A stretch of 64,000 bases of DNA from Amycolatopsis pretoriensis (GCF_900107925.1 NZ_FNUJ01000007.1:496001-560000), one strand, 5' to 3'. Positions 1 to 9,974 are shown, counted from the stretch's first letter. Numbers and translations are program-made. Notes: generated by a model from the sequence alone, not told the origin.

Positions 1-1
1 C

Positions 2-268
2 CCGCCACTGTGGACGTCGCGCTGGCGGCCGCCCGGCGGCCACTTCGTGCTCGTGGCCGGGATCCGGATCGGCGCCGAAGGCACCCTTTTGTCCATTGTG
101 GACACTTATCCGTCGTTCGGGGACAACGGGATCCACGACCAGCCCGTCGAGTGGGTGACGGCGGCGCTGGCCGGGCTGGGCGTGCTGGTGGTCGTCGACG
201 CGGACCAGGTGGCCGTGACGCGCGAGGCGGTCCGCGTCGCCGGCCTCAGTCCGTCCTACTGGGACTGA
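2..268 (+). CDS. C-terminal part of an unrecognised protein (cut by window edge)
   Basis: The frame is open from base 2 to a TGA at 266-268, so only the last 88 codons are in the window; an internal GTG at 47 is probably not the start because the upstream residues also look coding. The visible part has a PPGGHFVLVAG segment followed by an IVDTYPSFG segment. This weakly recalls the active-site His region of C39-like cysteine peptidases (GGHFV then a D-x-Y-P motif), but the Cys half would lie off the window, so no function is assigned. It is convergent with the permease, and the two 3' ends overlap by about 23 nt. Confidence 0.5.
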   Translation, partial: PPLWTSRWRPPGGHFVLVAGIRIGAEGTLLSIVDTYPSFGDNGIHDQPVEWVTAALAGLGVLVVVDADQVAVTREAVRVAGLSPSYWD

Positions 269-1709
269 CTTCCGCGTCGCCCGCGAAGCGGGAATGCCTG
301 CGGCCGTAGGCGAAGTAGATCACCAGGCCGATCAGCAGCCACACGGCGAACCGGATCCAGGTCAGCACGTTCAGGTTGAGCATCAGGTAGAAGCACGCCA
401 GCGCGGCGAGCGCCGGGACCACCGGGGAGAACGGCACCCGGAACGGCCGGTCGAGGTCGGGCCGGCGGCGGCGCAGCACCGGGACCGCCACCGCCACGAT
501 GATCATCGCCGAGAGCGCGCCGATGCTGACCATGTCGGCCAGCTCGGAGATCGGGATGAACGCCGCCAGCACCGCGATCAGCGCGGCGCCGCCGATGGTC
601 ATCCGGTGCGGCGTGCCCCACTTCGGGTGCGCGGTGCCGAGCGCCTTCGGCAGCAGGCCGTCGCGGCCCATCGCGAAGCCGATCCGGCCGATCGTCACCA
701 GCTCGACCATCATCACCGACGTCAGGCCGGTCACCGCGCCGAGCGAGATGAGCGCGCCGACCCAGTGCTGGCCGACCTTGTCGAACGCGTCGGCCAGCGG
801 CGCGCCGGTGTCGATGTCGGTGAACGGGATCATGCCGGTCAGCACGATGGAGACGCCGATGTAGAGCAGCGCGCACACGCCGAGCGCGCCGAGGATGCCG
901 ACCCGGAGGTCCTTCTTCGGGTTCAGCGTCTCCTCGCCGAGGTTCGCGAGCGCCTCGAAACCGGTGTAGGCGAAGAAGACGATCGCGGCGGCGGTGACCA
1001 TCCCGGCGATGCCGTAGACCGACTGCTCCAGGCCGAGCGCGGCCTGCACGATCGGCTGCTCCAGCACCGTCGACCCGTTCGCGGGCGGCTGGGCGGGCGG
1101 GATGAACGGCGTCAGGTTCGCGCCCTTGACGAAGAACAGGCCGACCGCCAGCACCAGCACGCACACGGCGACCTTCACGCACACGAGCAGGTTGGTCAGC
1201 CAGGCCGACTCCTTGATGCCCAGCACGGCGACGACGGTCAGCACGGCGATGATCAGCACCGCGCCGACGTTGACCTTCGCGTCCTCGCCGAACCACTCCG
1301 GCGACAGCCCGAGCAGGTTGGCCAGGTAGCCGGACCAGCCGCGCGACACCACGGCGGCGCCGAGCGCGAACTCCAGCAGCAGGTCCCAGCCGATGATCCA
1401 GGCGAAGACCTCGCCGAGGGTGGCGAAGGCGTAGGTGTAGGCGCTCCCGGCCGTCGGCACGCTGGAGGCGAGTTCGGCGTAGCAGAGCGCCGCGAAGCCG
1501 GCGACGACCGCGCCGAGCACGAACGACAGCGTCACCGACGGCCCGGCGTGGGTCTTCGCCTCGACACCCGCGAGGGTGAAGATGCCGGTGCCGATGATGA
1601 TCCCGACGCCGAACCCGACCAGGTCGCGGCCGCGCAGCCGCCGCTTGAGCTCCCCGGAGTCCTGGCGCTTCAGGACTTCGTCCACGTTCAAGGTTCTCCG
1701 CACGCCCAT
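246..1709 (-). CDS. APC-superfamily amino acid permease (CAT/YfnA-like)
   Basis: Predicted inner-membrane amino acid transporter of 487 residues, typical for the family. The N-terminal GTGIFTLAG segment (about residues 40-48) is the unwound TM1 glycine motif of APC transporters. The GFEALANLGEE segment in the middle resembles the cationic amino acid transporter subfamily. Roughly 12-14 hydrophobic helices can be picked out. ATG at 1709 is the first start; a GTG two codons in is an alternative and no strong ribosome site is visible. It is divergent from malQ with only about 100 bp between them. The substrate cannot be deduced from sequence. Confidence 0.9.
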   Translation of the reverse strand: MGVRRTLNVDEVLKRQDSGELKRRLRGRDLVGFGVGIIIGTGIFTLAGVEAKTHAGPSVTLSFVLGAVVAGFAALCYAELASSVPTAGSAYTYAFATLGEVFAWIIGWDLLLEFALGAAVVSRGWSGYLANLLGLSPEWFGEDAKVNVGAVLIIAVLTVVAVLGIKESAWLTNLLVCVKVAVCVLVLAVGLFFVKGANLTPFIPPAQPPANGSTVLEQPIVQAALGLEQSVYGIAGMVTAAAIVFFAYTGFEALANLGEETLNPKKDLRVGILGALGVCALLYIGVSIVLTGMIPFTDIDTGAPLADAFDKVGQHWVGALISLGAVTGLTSVMMVELVTIGRIGFAMGRDGLLPKALGTAHPKWGTPHRMTIGGAALIAVLAAFIPISELADMVSIGALSAMIIVAVAVPVLRRRRPDLDRPFRVPFSPVVPALAALACFYLMLNLNVLTWIRFAVWLLIGLVIYFAYGRRHSRFAGDAEVSPSRTD

Positions 1710-1810
1710 GGGGAGAAGTTAGAAGGTCACGCTCCTTTCCGCAGCGTGGCCGCGGAGTGACATACCCCGTGCGGATGGCGGGATCGGCCCGGCACCGGAA
1801 TGCTGGTGCC

Positions 1811-3763
1811 GTGCCCGACGAGATCCCCGCCCGCAGCGCCCTGCACCAGCTCGCCGACCGCTACGGCGTCGCCACCCGGTACGAGAACGCCGACCAGGTC
1901 TGGGTCGAGGTCGAAGACGACGTCGTCGTCGCCGTTCTCGGGCAGTTCGGGGTCGACGCCACCAGCGACGACGCCATCGCCCGGGCACTCGACGCGCGCG
2001 AAACCCCCGGAAAGCTGCCCCCGACGATCGTCGTGAAGGAAGGCAGTACGCGGAGCCTCGGGACCAACGCCGAGATCTTCCTCGAAGACGGCGGCCGGCG
2101 GGTCACCGCCGGCGAGCTGCCCGGGGACCTGCCGCTCGGCTGGCACCGGGTCGTCACCGCCGACCAGGACGTCGTGCTCGCCGTCGTGCCCGCGAAGCTG
2201 CCGGACGTCCCGCCCGCCTGGGGCTGGATGCTGCAGCTCTACGCGCTGCACTCGGCCGGCTCGTGGGGCATCGGCGACTACGCCGACCTCGCCACCTTCG
2301 CCGCCCGCTCGGCCTCGGAACTCGACGCCGGCGTGCTGCTGGTCAACCCCGTCCAGGCCTTCAGCCCCGCCCACCCCGTCGAACGGTCGCCCTACTCGCC
2401 CGCGAGCCGCCGCTTCGCCAACCCGATCTACCTGCGCGTCGCCGCCACCGAGACCTACGCGCGGGCCGATGCCGCGACGCGGGAGGCCGTGGACTCCCTG
2501 GCCCCGGACGGCGAGGGCGAACTGATCGACTACGACGGCGTCTGGACGGCCAAGCGGGCCGCGCTCGAGCTGCTCTGGCCGCACCGCGTCGAGGAGCTGC
2601 CCGAGGACCGGGATCTGCGGGACTTCGCGCTCTTCTGCGCCCTGGCCGAGCAGCACGGCGCCGACTGGCGGGACTGGCCGGAGCCCCTGCGCGACCCGGC
2701 CGCCCCCGAAGTCGAGAAGGCCCGCGAAGAGCTGAAGGAACGCGTCGGCTTCCACACGTGGCTGCAGCACCTCTGCCGGGAGCAGCTGGAGGCCGCCCGC
2801 AAGGCGGCGAAAGACGCCGGGATGACCGTCGGGATCGTGCACGACCTGCCCGTCGGCGTGCACCCCGGCGGGGCCGACACCTGGGCGGTGCGGGACGTCT
2901 TCGCCGCCGACGTCCGCGTCGGCGCGCCGCCGGACGCGTTCAACCAGCAGGGCCAGGACTGGAACCTGCCGCCGTGGCGGCCGGACAAGCTGGCCGAGGC
3001 CGGGTACGCGCCCTTCCGGGACGTCATCCGCGGCGTGCTGCGCTACGCCGACGGCATCCGCGTCGACCACATCGCCGGGCTCTGGCGGCTGTGGTGGATC
3101 CCGCCGGGCGAGCCCGCGCACCGCGGCACGTACGTCCACTACGACGCCGAGGCCATGGTCGGCGTGCTCGCGCTCGAGGCGCACCGGGCCGGCGCGGTCG
3201 TCGTGGGGGAGGACCTCGGCACGGTCGAGGAGACCGTCACCGAGACCATGCACGAGCGCGGCATGCTCAGCTCGGCCGTGCTGTGGTTCGAACGCGACTG
3301 GGACGCGCCGGGCAAGCCGTTCACGCGTCCGGACACCTGGGACCCGGAGGCCATGGCCAGCATCTCGACGCACGACCTGCCGACGGTCTCCGGCTGGCTG
3401 CGAGGCGAGCACGTCCGGGTCCGGGCCGAGCTTGGCCTGCTGGACCGCGGGGTCGAAGCGGAGGAAGAAGCGGCCGCCGCCGAACGCCAGGCCCTGCGGG
3501 AACTCCTTGCCCGCGAAGGCATCCCGGCCGACGACCTGGTCGTCGCCCTGCACACCTTGCTCGCGCGGGCCGCGTCCCGGCTGGTGCTGACGTCGCCGGC
3601 CGACGTCGCGGGCCAGGTGCGGCAGCCGAATCTGCCCGGGACGGTCGACCAGTACCCTAACTGGCGGATTCCCCTTCCCGTCAGCGTCGACGGCTTCTTC
3701 ACCGCGAAGGGGGTGCGCGCCGCGGTGGCGCCGCTGGCAGCGGCGCGTCCGTTGCCCGGGTAA
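1811..3763 (+). CDS. malQ: 4-alpha-glucanotransferase (amylomaltase)
   Basis: GH77 disproportionating enzyme that moves glucan segments between maltodextrins in the cytosol. Visible motifs in order: GSWGIGDYADL, then RVDHIAGLWR (nucleophile Asp about residue 419), GEDLGTVE (acid/base Glu about 467) and STHDLPT (stabilising Asp about 522). The N-terminal 130 residues, before the catalytic barrel, match the extra domain of long actinobacterial MalQ proteins. GTG at 1811 gives 650 residues with a GGAA 10 nt upstream. The GTG at 1757 would add 18 residues that do not look like family sequence and would leave only 47 bp to the divergent permease. It is the first gene of the glucan/trehalose block. 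Confidence 0.93.
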   Translation: MPDEIPARSALHQLADRYGVATRYENADQVWVEVEDDVVVAVLGQFGVDATSDDAIARALDARETPGKLPPTIVVKEGSTRSLGTNAEIFLEDGGRRVTAGELPGDLPLGWHRVVTADQDVVLAVVPAKLPDVPPAWGWMLQLYALHSAGSWGIGDYADLATFAARSASELDAGVLLVNPVQAFSPAHPVERSPYSPASRRFANPIYLRVAATETYARADAATREAVDSLAPDGEGELIDYDGVWTAKRAALELLWPHRVEELPEDRDLRDFALFCALAEQHGADWRDWPEPLRDPAAPEVEKAREELKERVGFHTWLQHLCREQLEAARKAAKDAGMTVGIVHDLPVGVHPGGADTWAVRDVFAADVRVGAPPDAFNQQGQDWNLPPWRPDKLAEAGYAPFRDVIRGVLRYADGIRVDHIAGLWRLWWIPPGEPAHRGTYVHYDAEAMVGVLALEAHRAGAVVVGEDLGTVEETVTETMHERGMLSSAVLWFERDWDAPGKPFTRPDTWDPEAMASISTHDLPTVSGWLRGEHVRVRAELGLLDRGVEAEEEAAAAERQALRELLAREGIPADDLVVALHTLLARAASRLVLTSPADVAGQVRQPNLPGTVDQYPNWRIPLPVSVDGFFTAKGVRAAVAPLAAARPLPG

Positions 3764-3797
3764 CGGGTACCCCACGGCGTACGACCCCCGCAGTGAT

Positions 3798-3821
3798 GCG
3801 CGTCCGCGAGCGCGGACGCGC
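3798..3821. terminator. Hairpin between malQ and glgX
   Basis: Perfect 10-bp stem (3798-3807 with 3812-3821) around a 4-nt loop, 35 bp after the malQ stop and 35 bp before the glgX start. There is no T-run, so it may be a weak terminator or a transcript-end stabiliser rather than a full stop between the two genes. Confidence 0.35.
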
Positions 3822-3856
3822 CCGGCACAACCCTGTGAAAGTTCGAGGAGACCCCA

Positions 3857-5983
3857 GTGCGGCCCTGGCCCGGAACGCCCTACCCGCTCGGCGCGACCTA
3901 CGACGGAGTCGGGACGAACTTCGCCCTGTTCTCCGAGGTCGCCGAGCGCGTCGAACTGTGCCTGTTCGACGCCGAGGGCGAGGAGACGCGCTACGCGCTC
4001 GAAGAGGTGGACGGCTTCGTCCACCACGGCTACCTGCTCAACGTCGGCCCGGGACAGCGGTACGGCTTCCGGGTGCACGGCCCGTACGACCCCGCCCGCG
4101 GCCTGCGCTGCAACCCGAACAAGCTGCTCATCGACCCGTACGCGAAGGCCGTCTCGCACGGCGTGAAGTGGGACGAGTCGCTCTTCGGCTACCAGTTCGC
4201 CAACCCGGAGGAGCGCAACGACGACGACTCCGCCGGCCGCGTGCCGTACTCGCTGGTCGCCAACCCGTTCTTCGACTGGGGCAACGACCGCCAGCCGAAG
4301 CGGCCGTACAACGAGACGGTCATCTACGAAGCCCACGTCAAGGGCATGACGGTGAACCACCCGTTCGTGCCGGAGGCGCTGCGCGGCACATACGCCGGGA
4401 TGGCGCACCCCGCCGTCGTCGAGCACCTGCAGAAGCTCGGCGTGACGGCGGTGGAGCTGCTGCCGGTGCACCAGTTCGTCTCCGACCACGGGCTGGAGGA
4501 GAAGGGCCTCACGAACTACTGGGGCTACAACACGATCGGCTACTTCGCCCCGCACGACTCCTACGCCGCGATGCCCGGCGAGGGCGGCCAGGTCCAGGAG
4601 TTCAAGGGGATGGTGAAGGCCTTCCACGAGGCCGGCATCGAAGTGATCCTCGACGTGGTTTACAACCACACCGCCGAGGGCAACCACCTCGGGCCGACGC
4701 TGTCGATGCGGGGCATCGACAACGAGGCCTACTACCGGCTGGTGGAGGGGGAGCCCGAGTACTACATGGACTACACCGGCACCGGGAACTCCCTCAACGT
4801 GCGCAACCCGCACACGCTGCAGCTGATCATGGACTCGCTGCGGTACTGGGTGACGGAGATGCACGTCGACGGCTTCCGCTTCGACCTCGCCTCCGCGCTG
4901 GCGCGCGAGTTCTACGACGTCGACCGGCTGTCCACGTTCTTCGACCTGGTGCAGCAGGACCCGATCGTGAGCCAGGTGAAGCTGATCGCCGAGCCGTGGG
5001 ACGTCGGTCCCGGTGGCTACCAGGTCGGCAACTTCCCGCCGTTGTGGACGGAGTGGAACGGGCAGTACCGCGACACCGTCCGCGACTTCTGGCGCGGCGA
5101 GCCCTCGACGCTGGGGGAGTTCGCGAGCCGGATCACCGGTTCGTCCGACCTCTACCAGGACGACGGCCGCCGCCCGTTCGCGTCGATCAACTTCGTCACC
5201 GCCCACGACGGCTTCACGCTGCGGGACCTGGTGTCCTACAACGAAAAGCACAACGAAGCCAACGGCGAGGACGGCCGCGACGGCGCCGACGACAACCGGT
5301 CGTGGAACTGCGGCGTCGAGGGCGAGACCGACGACCCCGAGGTCAACGAGCTGCGCGTCAGGCAGCAGCGCAACATGCTGGCCACGGTGATGCTGTCGCA
5401 GGGCGTGCCGATGATCCTGCACGGCGACGAGTTCGGCCGGACCCAGCAGGGCAACAACAACGTCTACTGCCAGGACTCAGAACTGTCCTGGATGGACTGG
5501 GAGCTGGCCACCGAGCACGCCGACCTCGTCCGGTTCACCGGCGGGCTGGGCGCGTTCCGGCACCGCCACCCGGTGTTCCGCCGCCGCCGGTTCTTCCAGG
5601 GCGGCCCGGTCGGCAAGGGCGACAAGCTCGGCGACATCGCCTGGTTCACCCCGGCCGGCGAGGAGATGACCGAGCAGAACTGGGACGACGGCTTCGGCAA
5701 GGCGGTCGTCGTCTTCCTCAACGGCCAGGCCATCCCGGACCTCGACCCGCGCGGGATGCACGTCGAGGACGACTCGTTCCTGCTCGCGTTCAACGCGCAC
5801 TACGAGGACATCGACGCCAAGCTGCCGGGCAACGGCTACGGCCAGGCCTGGACCGTCGTCGTCGACACGGCGACCGGCGAGGTCGAGCCGCGCGACGCGG
5901 CACCCATCGAAGGCGGCGGCCAGTTCACCCTGCCCGCCCGGTCCCTGATCGTGCTGCAGCGGACGGAGACGGAGTCCGAATGA
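3857..5983 (+). CDS. glgX: Glycogen debranching enzyme, first copy
   Basis: GH13 isoamylase-type enzyme hydrolysing alpha-1,6 branches of glycogen-like glucan. An N-terminal CBM48-like domain (about 1-130) precedes the barrel with DVVYNHTAEG (about 265), DGFRFDLAS (nucleophile Asp about 343), AEPWD (Glu about 379) and TAHDGFTL (Asp about 451). Its 708 residues are normal for GlgX/TreX. GTG at 3857 is supported by GAGGAG at 3845-3850, 6 nt upstream. Its stop overlaps the treY start (ATGA), so glgX-treY-treZ are translationally coupled. The pairing matches the TreX-TreY-TreZ gene set, in which debranching supplies linear chains to TreY. A second copy lies at 10.0-12.2 kb. Confidence 0.95.
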   Translation: MRPWPGTPYPLGATYDGVGTNFALFSEVAERVELCLFDAEGEETRYALEEVDGFVHHGYLLNVGPGQRYGFRVHGPYDPARGLRCNPNKLLIDPYAKAVSHGVKWDESLFGYQFANPEERNDDDSAGRVPYSLVANPFFDWGNDRQPKRPYNETVIYEAHVKGMTVNHPFVPEALRGTYAGMAHPAVVEHLQKLGVTAVELLPVHQFVSDHGLEEKGLTNYWGYNTIGYFAPHDSYAAMPGEGGQVQEFKGMVKAFHEAGIEVILDVVYNHTAEGNHLGPTLSMRGIDNEAYYRLVEGEPEYYMDYTGTGNSLNVRNPHTLQLIMDSLRYWVTEMHVDGFRFDLASALAREFYDVDRLSTFFDLVQQDPIVSQVKLIAEPWDVGPGGYQVGNFPPLWTEWNGQYRDTVRDFWRGEPSTLGEFASRITGSSDLYQDDGRRPFASINFVTAHDGFTLRDLVSYNEKHNEANGEDGRDGADDNRSWNCGVEGETDDPEVNELRVRQQRNMLATVMLSQGVPMILHGDEFGRTQQGNNNVYCQDSELSWMDWELATEHADLVRFTGGLGAFRHRHPVFRRRRFFQGGPVGKGDKLGDIAWFTPAGEEMTEQNWDDGFGKAVVVFLNGQAIPDLDPRGMHVEDDSFLLAFNAHYEDIDAKLPGNGYGQAWTVVVDTATGEVEPRDAAPIEGGGQFTLPARSLIVLQRTETESE

Positions 5984-8256
5984 CCGTGCCGGAGTCGACC
6001 TACCGGGTGCAGCTGCGCCCGGAGTTCTCCTTCAGCGACGCGGCCGGCGTCGCCGGCTACCTGCGCGAGCTGGGCATCGGCGCGCTGTACGCCTCGCCGG
6101 TGCTGGACGCCGCGCCCGGCTCGACCCACGGCTACGACGTCGTCGACCCGACGCGCGCGCGGCCGGAGCTGGGCGGCGAGTCGGCGCGGCAGGAGCTGAG
6201 CACGCTGCTGAAGGAGCTCGGGCTCGGCTTCGTGGTCGACATCGTGCCGAACCACATGTCGGTCGAGGTGCCGAAGGCCAACCAGTGGTGGTGGGACGTG
6301 CTGAAGCACGGGCGCGACTCCGCGCACGCGTCCTACTTCGACATCGACTGGGAGCGCGGCCCGCTGCTGCTGCCGGTGCTCGGCGAAGACGACGCGGTCT
6401 CGGAGCTGACCGTCGACGGCGACGAGCTGGCCTACTACGACCACCGCTTCCCGATCGCGCCCGGCACCGAAGGCGGGACCCCGCAAGAGGTCCACGAGCG
6501 CCAGCACTACCGGCTGATCGGCTGGCGGCGCGGCAACGCGGAGCTGGGCTACCGGCGGTTCTTCGACATCACGAACCTGGCCGCGGTCCGCGTCGAGGAC
6601 CCGACGGTCTTCGCCGCGACGCACGGCGAAGTGCTGCGCTGGGTCGCCGACGGCGACGTCACCGGCCTGCGCGTCGACCACCCGGACGGCCTCGCCGACC
6701 CGGGCGGCTACTTCCGGCGGCTGCGGGAGAACGCGCCGAACGCGTGGATCGTCGCGGAGAAGATCCTGCACCCCGGCGAGCCGCTGCCGCAGAGCTGGCC
6801 GGTCGACGGCACCACCGGCTACGACGCCCTGCGCGAGATCGCCGGCGTTTTCATCGACCCGGCGGGCGAGCCCGGCTTCACCGAACTGGCGACCGAACTG
6901 GGCGTGAAGACCGGCTACCACCGCGTCGAGGCCGAGGCCCGGCGCCTGGTCACCGACCGCATCCTCGTCGCCGAGGTCCGGCGGATCGCCGCGCTGCTGC
7001 GCGGGATCGACCAGGACGCCGCGCGCGAGGCCGTCGCCGAGACCATGATCGCCTTCCCCGTCTACCGCTCGTACCTGCCCGAAGGCGCGGCGCACTGGGA
7101 GGCCGCGATCGCCGGGGCCCGCCAGGCGCGCCCCGACCTGGGCGCCGCGCTGGACACGCTCGACGCGCAGGTCCGCGCCGAGCCGGAGAGCGAGCTGGCC
7201 ACCCGGCTCCAGCAGACGTCCGGCATGGTCGTGGCCAAGGGCACCGAGGACACGACGTTCTACCGCTACACGCGCTTCGCCGCGCTCAACGAGGTCGGCG
7301 GCAACCCGGACCGGTTCGGCCTGGACGTCGAGGAGTTCCACCGCCTGGCGGCCGAGCGCGAGGCCGGGCACCCGGCCGCGATGACGACGCTGACCACCCA
7401 CGACACCAAGCGCTCGGAGGACACCCGCGCGCGGATGGCCGTGCTGGCCGAGCTGCCCGGGGAGTTCGCCGACGCCGTCCGCCGCTGGACCGTGCGCCGC
7501 GCGATCGCCGAGCCGGCGCTCAACCTGCTCGCCTGGCAGACGCTCATGTCGACCTGGCCGATCGAGCCGGCCCGCCTGCGCGACTACCTCGACAAGGCGG
7601 CCAAGGAGTCCAAGCTCCGGACCAGCTGGACCGACCACGACGAGACGTTCGAAGCCGACGTCGCCGCGTGGCCGGAAGACGTCATGGGCGACGCCGAACT
7701 GGCGGCGGACATCGAAGCGTTCGTCGCGCGGATCGAGCAGCCCGGCTACGCGAACTCGCTCGGCCAGAAGCTCGTCCAGCTGACCGCGCCCGGCGTCCCC
7801 GACGTCTACCAGGGCACCGAGCTGTGGGACTTCTCGCTGGTCGACCCGGACAACCGCCGTCCGGTCGACTACGCGGTCCGCCGCGAGCTCCTGACCCGGA
7901 TCGCCGACGGCGAACAGCCGGCGATCGACTCCTCCGGCGCGGCGAAACTCCTGGTCGTGCACAAGGCGCTGCGGTTGCGCCGGGAGCACCCGGGCCTGTT
8001 CCGCGGCTACCGGCCGCTGCGGGCCGAGGGGCCGGCGGCCGAGCACGTGCTGGCCTTCACGAGGTCCGCGGACCTGGCCATCGCGGTCACCCGGCTGCCG
8101 GTCGGCCTCGACACGGCCGGCGGCTGGCGCGACACGGTGCTGCCGCTGCCCGACGGCGTCTGGACCGACGTCCTGACCGGCCGTGAGGCGAGCTCGGACG
8201 CGGCCACCCTGTTCGGCCGGTACCCCGTCGCGTTGCTGGTGCGAGGAGACGCATGA
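5980..8256 (+). CDS. treY: Maltooligosyl trehalose synthase
   Basis: GH13 enzyme that isomerises the reducing-end alpha-1,4 bond of maltodextrin to the alpha,alpha-1,1 bond of a trehalosyl end. The N-terminus begins STYRVQLRPEFSF and is followed by STHGYDVVD, as is typical of TreY. DIVPNHMSV lies at about 86, GLRVDHPDGLADP at about 230 (nucleophile Asp about 233) and the VAEKIL Glu at about 260. The long middle insertion typical of the family (758 residues in total) is present. ATG at 5980 overlaps the glgX stop. The open frame continues far upstream inside glgX, but that part is an out-of-frame shadow. Confidence 0.95.
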   Translation: MTVPESTYRVQLRPEFSFSDAAGVAGYLRELGIGALYASPVLDAAPGSTHGYDVVDPTRARPELGGESARQELSTLLKELGLGFVVDIVPNHMSVEVPKANQWWWDVLKHGRDSAHASYFDIDWERGPLLLPVLGEDDAVSELTVDGDELAYYDHRFPIAPGTEGGTPQEVHERQHYRLIGWRRGNAELGYRRFFDITNLAAVRVEDPTVFAATHGEVLRWVADGDVTGLRVDHPDGLADPGGYFRRLRENAPNAWIVAEKILHPGEPLPQSWPVDGTTGYDALREIAGVFIDPAGEPGFTELATELGVKTGYHRVEAEARRLVTDRILVAEVRRIAALLRGIDQDAAREAVAETMIAFPVYRSYLPEGAAHWEAAIAGARQARPDLGAALDTLDAQVRAEPESELATRLQQTSGMVVAKGTEDTTFYRYTRFAALNEVGGNPDRFGLDVEEFHRLAAEREAGHPAAMTTLTTHDTKRSEDTRARMAVLAELPGEFADAVRRWTVRRAIAEPALNLLAWQTLMSTWPIEPARLRDYLDKAAKESKLRTSWTDHDETFEADVAAWPEDVMGDAELAADIEAFVARIEQPGYANSLGQKLVQLTAPGVPDVYQGTELWDFSLVDPDNRRPVDYAVRRELLTRIADGEQPAIDSSGAAKLLVVHKALRLRREHPGLFRGYRPLRAEGPAAEHVLAFTRSADLAIAVTRLPVGLDTAGGWRDTVLPLPDGVWTDVLTGREASSDAATLFGRYPVALLVRGDA

Positions 8257-9974
8257 GGTTCAGGGTGTGGGCCCCGTCCGCCGGCCGGGTCCGGGTGAGC
8301 GTCGATGCCGGCGTGCACGAGATGACCGCCGGTGACGGCGGCTGGTGGCACGCCGAAGCCGACGGCATCAACTACGCCTTCCTGCTGGACGACTCCGACG
8401 ACCGCCTGCCGGACCCGCGGTCGCGGTGGCAACCCCACGGCGTCCACCAGGAGTCGCGCGTCTACGACCACGCCGCGTTCGAGTGGACGGACGACGCCTG
8501 GCACGGCCGCCAGCTGCCCGGCGGCGTCCTCTACGAGCTGCACGTCGGCACGTTCACCGAGGGCGGCACCTTCGACGCGGCGATCGACCGGCTCGACCAC
8601 CTCGTCGACCTCGGCATCACCCACGTCGAGCTGCTGCCGGTCAACTCCTTCGACGGCACCGCGGGCTGGGGCTACGACGGCGTCCTGTGGGGCGCGGTCC
8701 ACGAGCCCTACGGCGGGCCCGACGGCTTCAAGCGGTTCGTCGACGCGGCGCACGCGCGCGGGCTGGCCGTCGTGCTCGACGTCGTCTACAACCACCTCGG
8801 GCCGTCGGGGGCCTACCTCGACCGGTTCGGGCCGTACTTCGCCGGGCAGAACGACTGGGGTCCCGGCCTCAACCTCGACGGCGCCGGCTCCGACGAGGTC
8901 CGCCGGTACGTGATCGACAACGCGCTGAGCTGGTTCCGCGACTTCCACGTCGACGCGCTGCGCCTGGACGCGGTGCACGCGCTGCTCGACCGGCGCGCGG
9001 TCCACCTGCTCGAACAGCTCGCCACCGAGACCGAAGCGCTGTCGGCGGCGCTGAACCGGCCGCTCACGCTGATCGCCGAGTCCGACCTGAACGACCCGCG
9101 GCTGGTGACGCCCCGCGAGCGCGGCGGCTACGGCCTGCACGCCCAGTGGTCGGACGACTTCCACCACGCGCTGCACGTCAAGCTCACCGGCGAGACGTCC
9201 GGTTATTACACGGACTTCGCCGCGCAGGACGCCGTCGAGCGGGTCCTGCGCGAGGTGTTCTTCCACGCCGGGACCTGGTCGTCGTTCCGCGAGCGGACCC
9301 ACGGCCGCCCGGTCGACACGCGGACCGTGCCGGGCCACCGCTTCCTCGCCTACCTGCAGAACCACGACCAGATCGGCAACCGCGCGACCGGCGACCGGCT
9401 GTCGGCGACGGTCTCACGGGACCGGCTGGCCTGCGGCGCGGCGATCCTGTTCTGCTCGCCGTTCACGCCGATGGTCTTCATGGGGGAGGAGTGGGCGGCG
9501 AGCACGCCGTGGCAGTTCTTCGCCTCCTTCCCGGACCCGGAGCTGGCCGAGGCCGTCCGCACGGGCCGCCGTCGCGAGTTCGCCCGGCACGGCTGGGGCG
9601 AGTCCGAGGTGCCCGACCCGATGGACCCGGCGACGGTCGAACGCTCGCGGCTCGACTGGACCGAGGCCGGCCGGCCCGGTCACCGGGAGGTGCTGGACCT
9701 GCACCGGGCGTTGATCCGGCTGCGCCGCGACCACCCCGAGCTGGCCGACCCTCGGGTCGACGACCTGCGGATCGACGCCGCGCCGGACGGCTCCTGGCTC
9801 GTGCTGCACCGCGGCGCGCTGCGGCTGGCCGTCAACTTCGGCGAAGGCCCGGTCACGCTCCCGCTCGGGGCCACGACGACCAAGCTGGCCTGGGCGGAAG
9901 CCACTGTGGACGGGGGCGCCGCGCAGCTGCCGCCGGACACCTTCGTCGTCGTCGGAACGGCGGCGGCCCGGTAA
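8253..9974 (+). CDS. treZ: Maltooligosyl trehalose trehalohydrolase
   Basis: GH13 hydrolase that releases trehalose from the maltooligosyl-trehalose made by TreY. It is 573 residues long. A short CBM48-like N-domain (FRVWAPSAGRVRVSVD) is followed by VVYNHLGPSGAYL, DALRLDAVHAL (nucleophile Asp about 238), IAESDLND (Glu about 276) and QNHDQIGNR (Asp about 372). The start ATG overlaps the treY stop (ATGA), giving the third gene of the glgX-treY-treZ unit. About 50 bp separate it from the next glgX. Confidence 0.95.
   Translation: MRFRVWAPSAGRVRVSVDAGVHEMTAGDGGWWHAEADGINYAFLLDDSDDRLPDPRSRWQPHGVHQESRVYDHAAFEWTDDAWHGRQLPGGVLYELHVGTFTEGGTFDAAIDRLDHLVDLGITHVELLPVNSFDGTAGWGYDGVLWGAVHEPYGGPDGFKRFVDAAHARGLAVVLDVVYNHLGPSGAYLDRFGPYFAGQNDWGPGLNLDGAGSDEVRRYVIDNALSWFRDFHVDALRLDAVHALLDRRAVHLLEQLATETEALSAALNRPLTLIAESDLNDPRLVTPRERGGYGLHAQWSDDFHHALHVKLTGETSGYYTDFAAQDAVERVLREVFFHAGTWSSFRERTHGRPVDTRTVPGHRFLAYLQNHDQIGNRATGDRLSATVSRDRLACGAAILFCSPFTPMVFMGEEWAASTPWQFFASFPDPELAEAVRTGRRREFARHGWGESEVPDPMDPATVERSRLDWTEAGRPGHREVLDLHRALIRLRRDHPELADPRVDDLRIDAAPDGSWLVLHRGALRLAVNFGEGPVTLPLGATTTKLAWAEATVDGGAAQLPPDTFVVVGTAAAR

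Noticed and set aside
1727-5422. 1231-codon minus-strand open frame across malQ and glgX
   Set aside because: Arg/Val/Gly-rich antisense shadow of two clear GH77/GH13 genes; no domain sense and common in very GC-rich DNA.
3793-5979. Long upstream extension of the treY frame
   Set aside because: It runs out of frame through glgX; family sequence begins only at the ATG at 5980, which overlaps the glgX stop.
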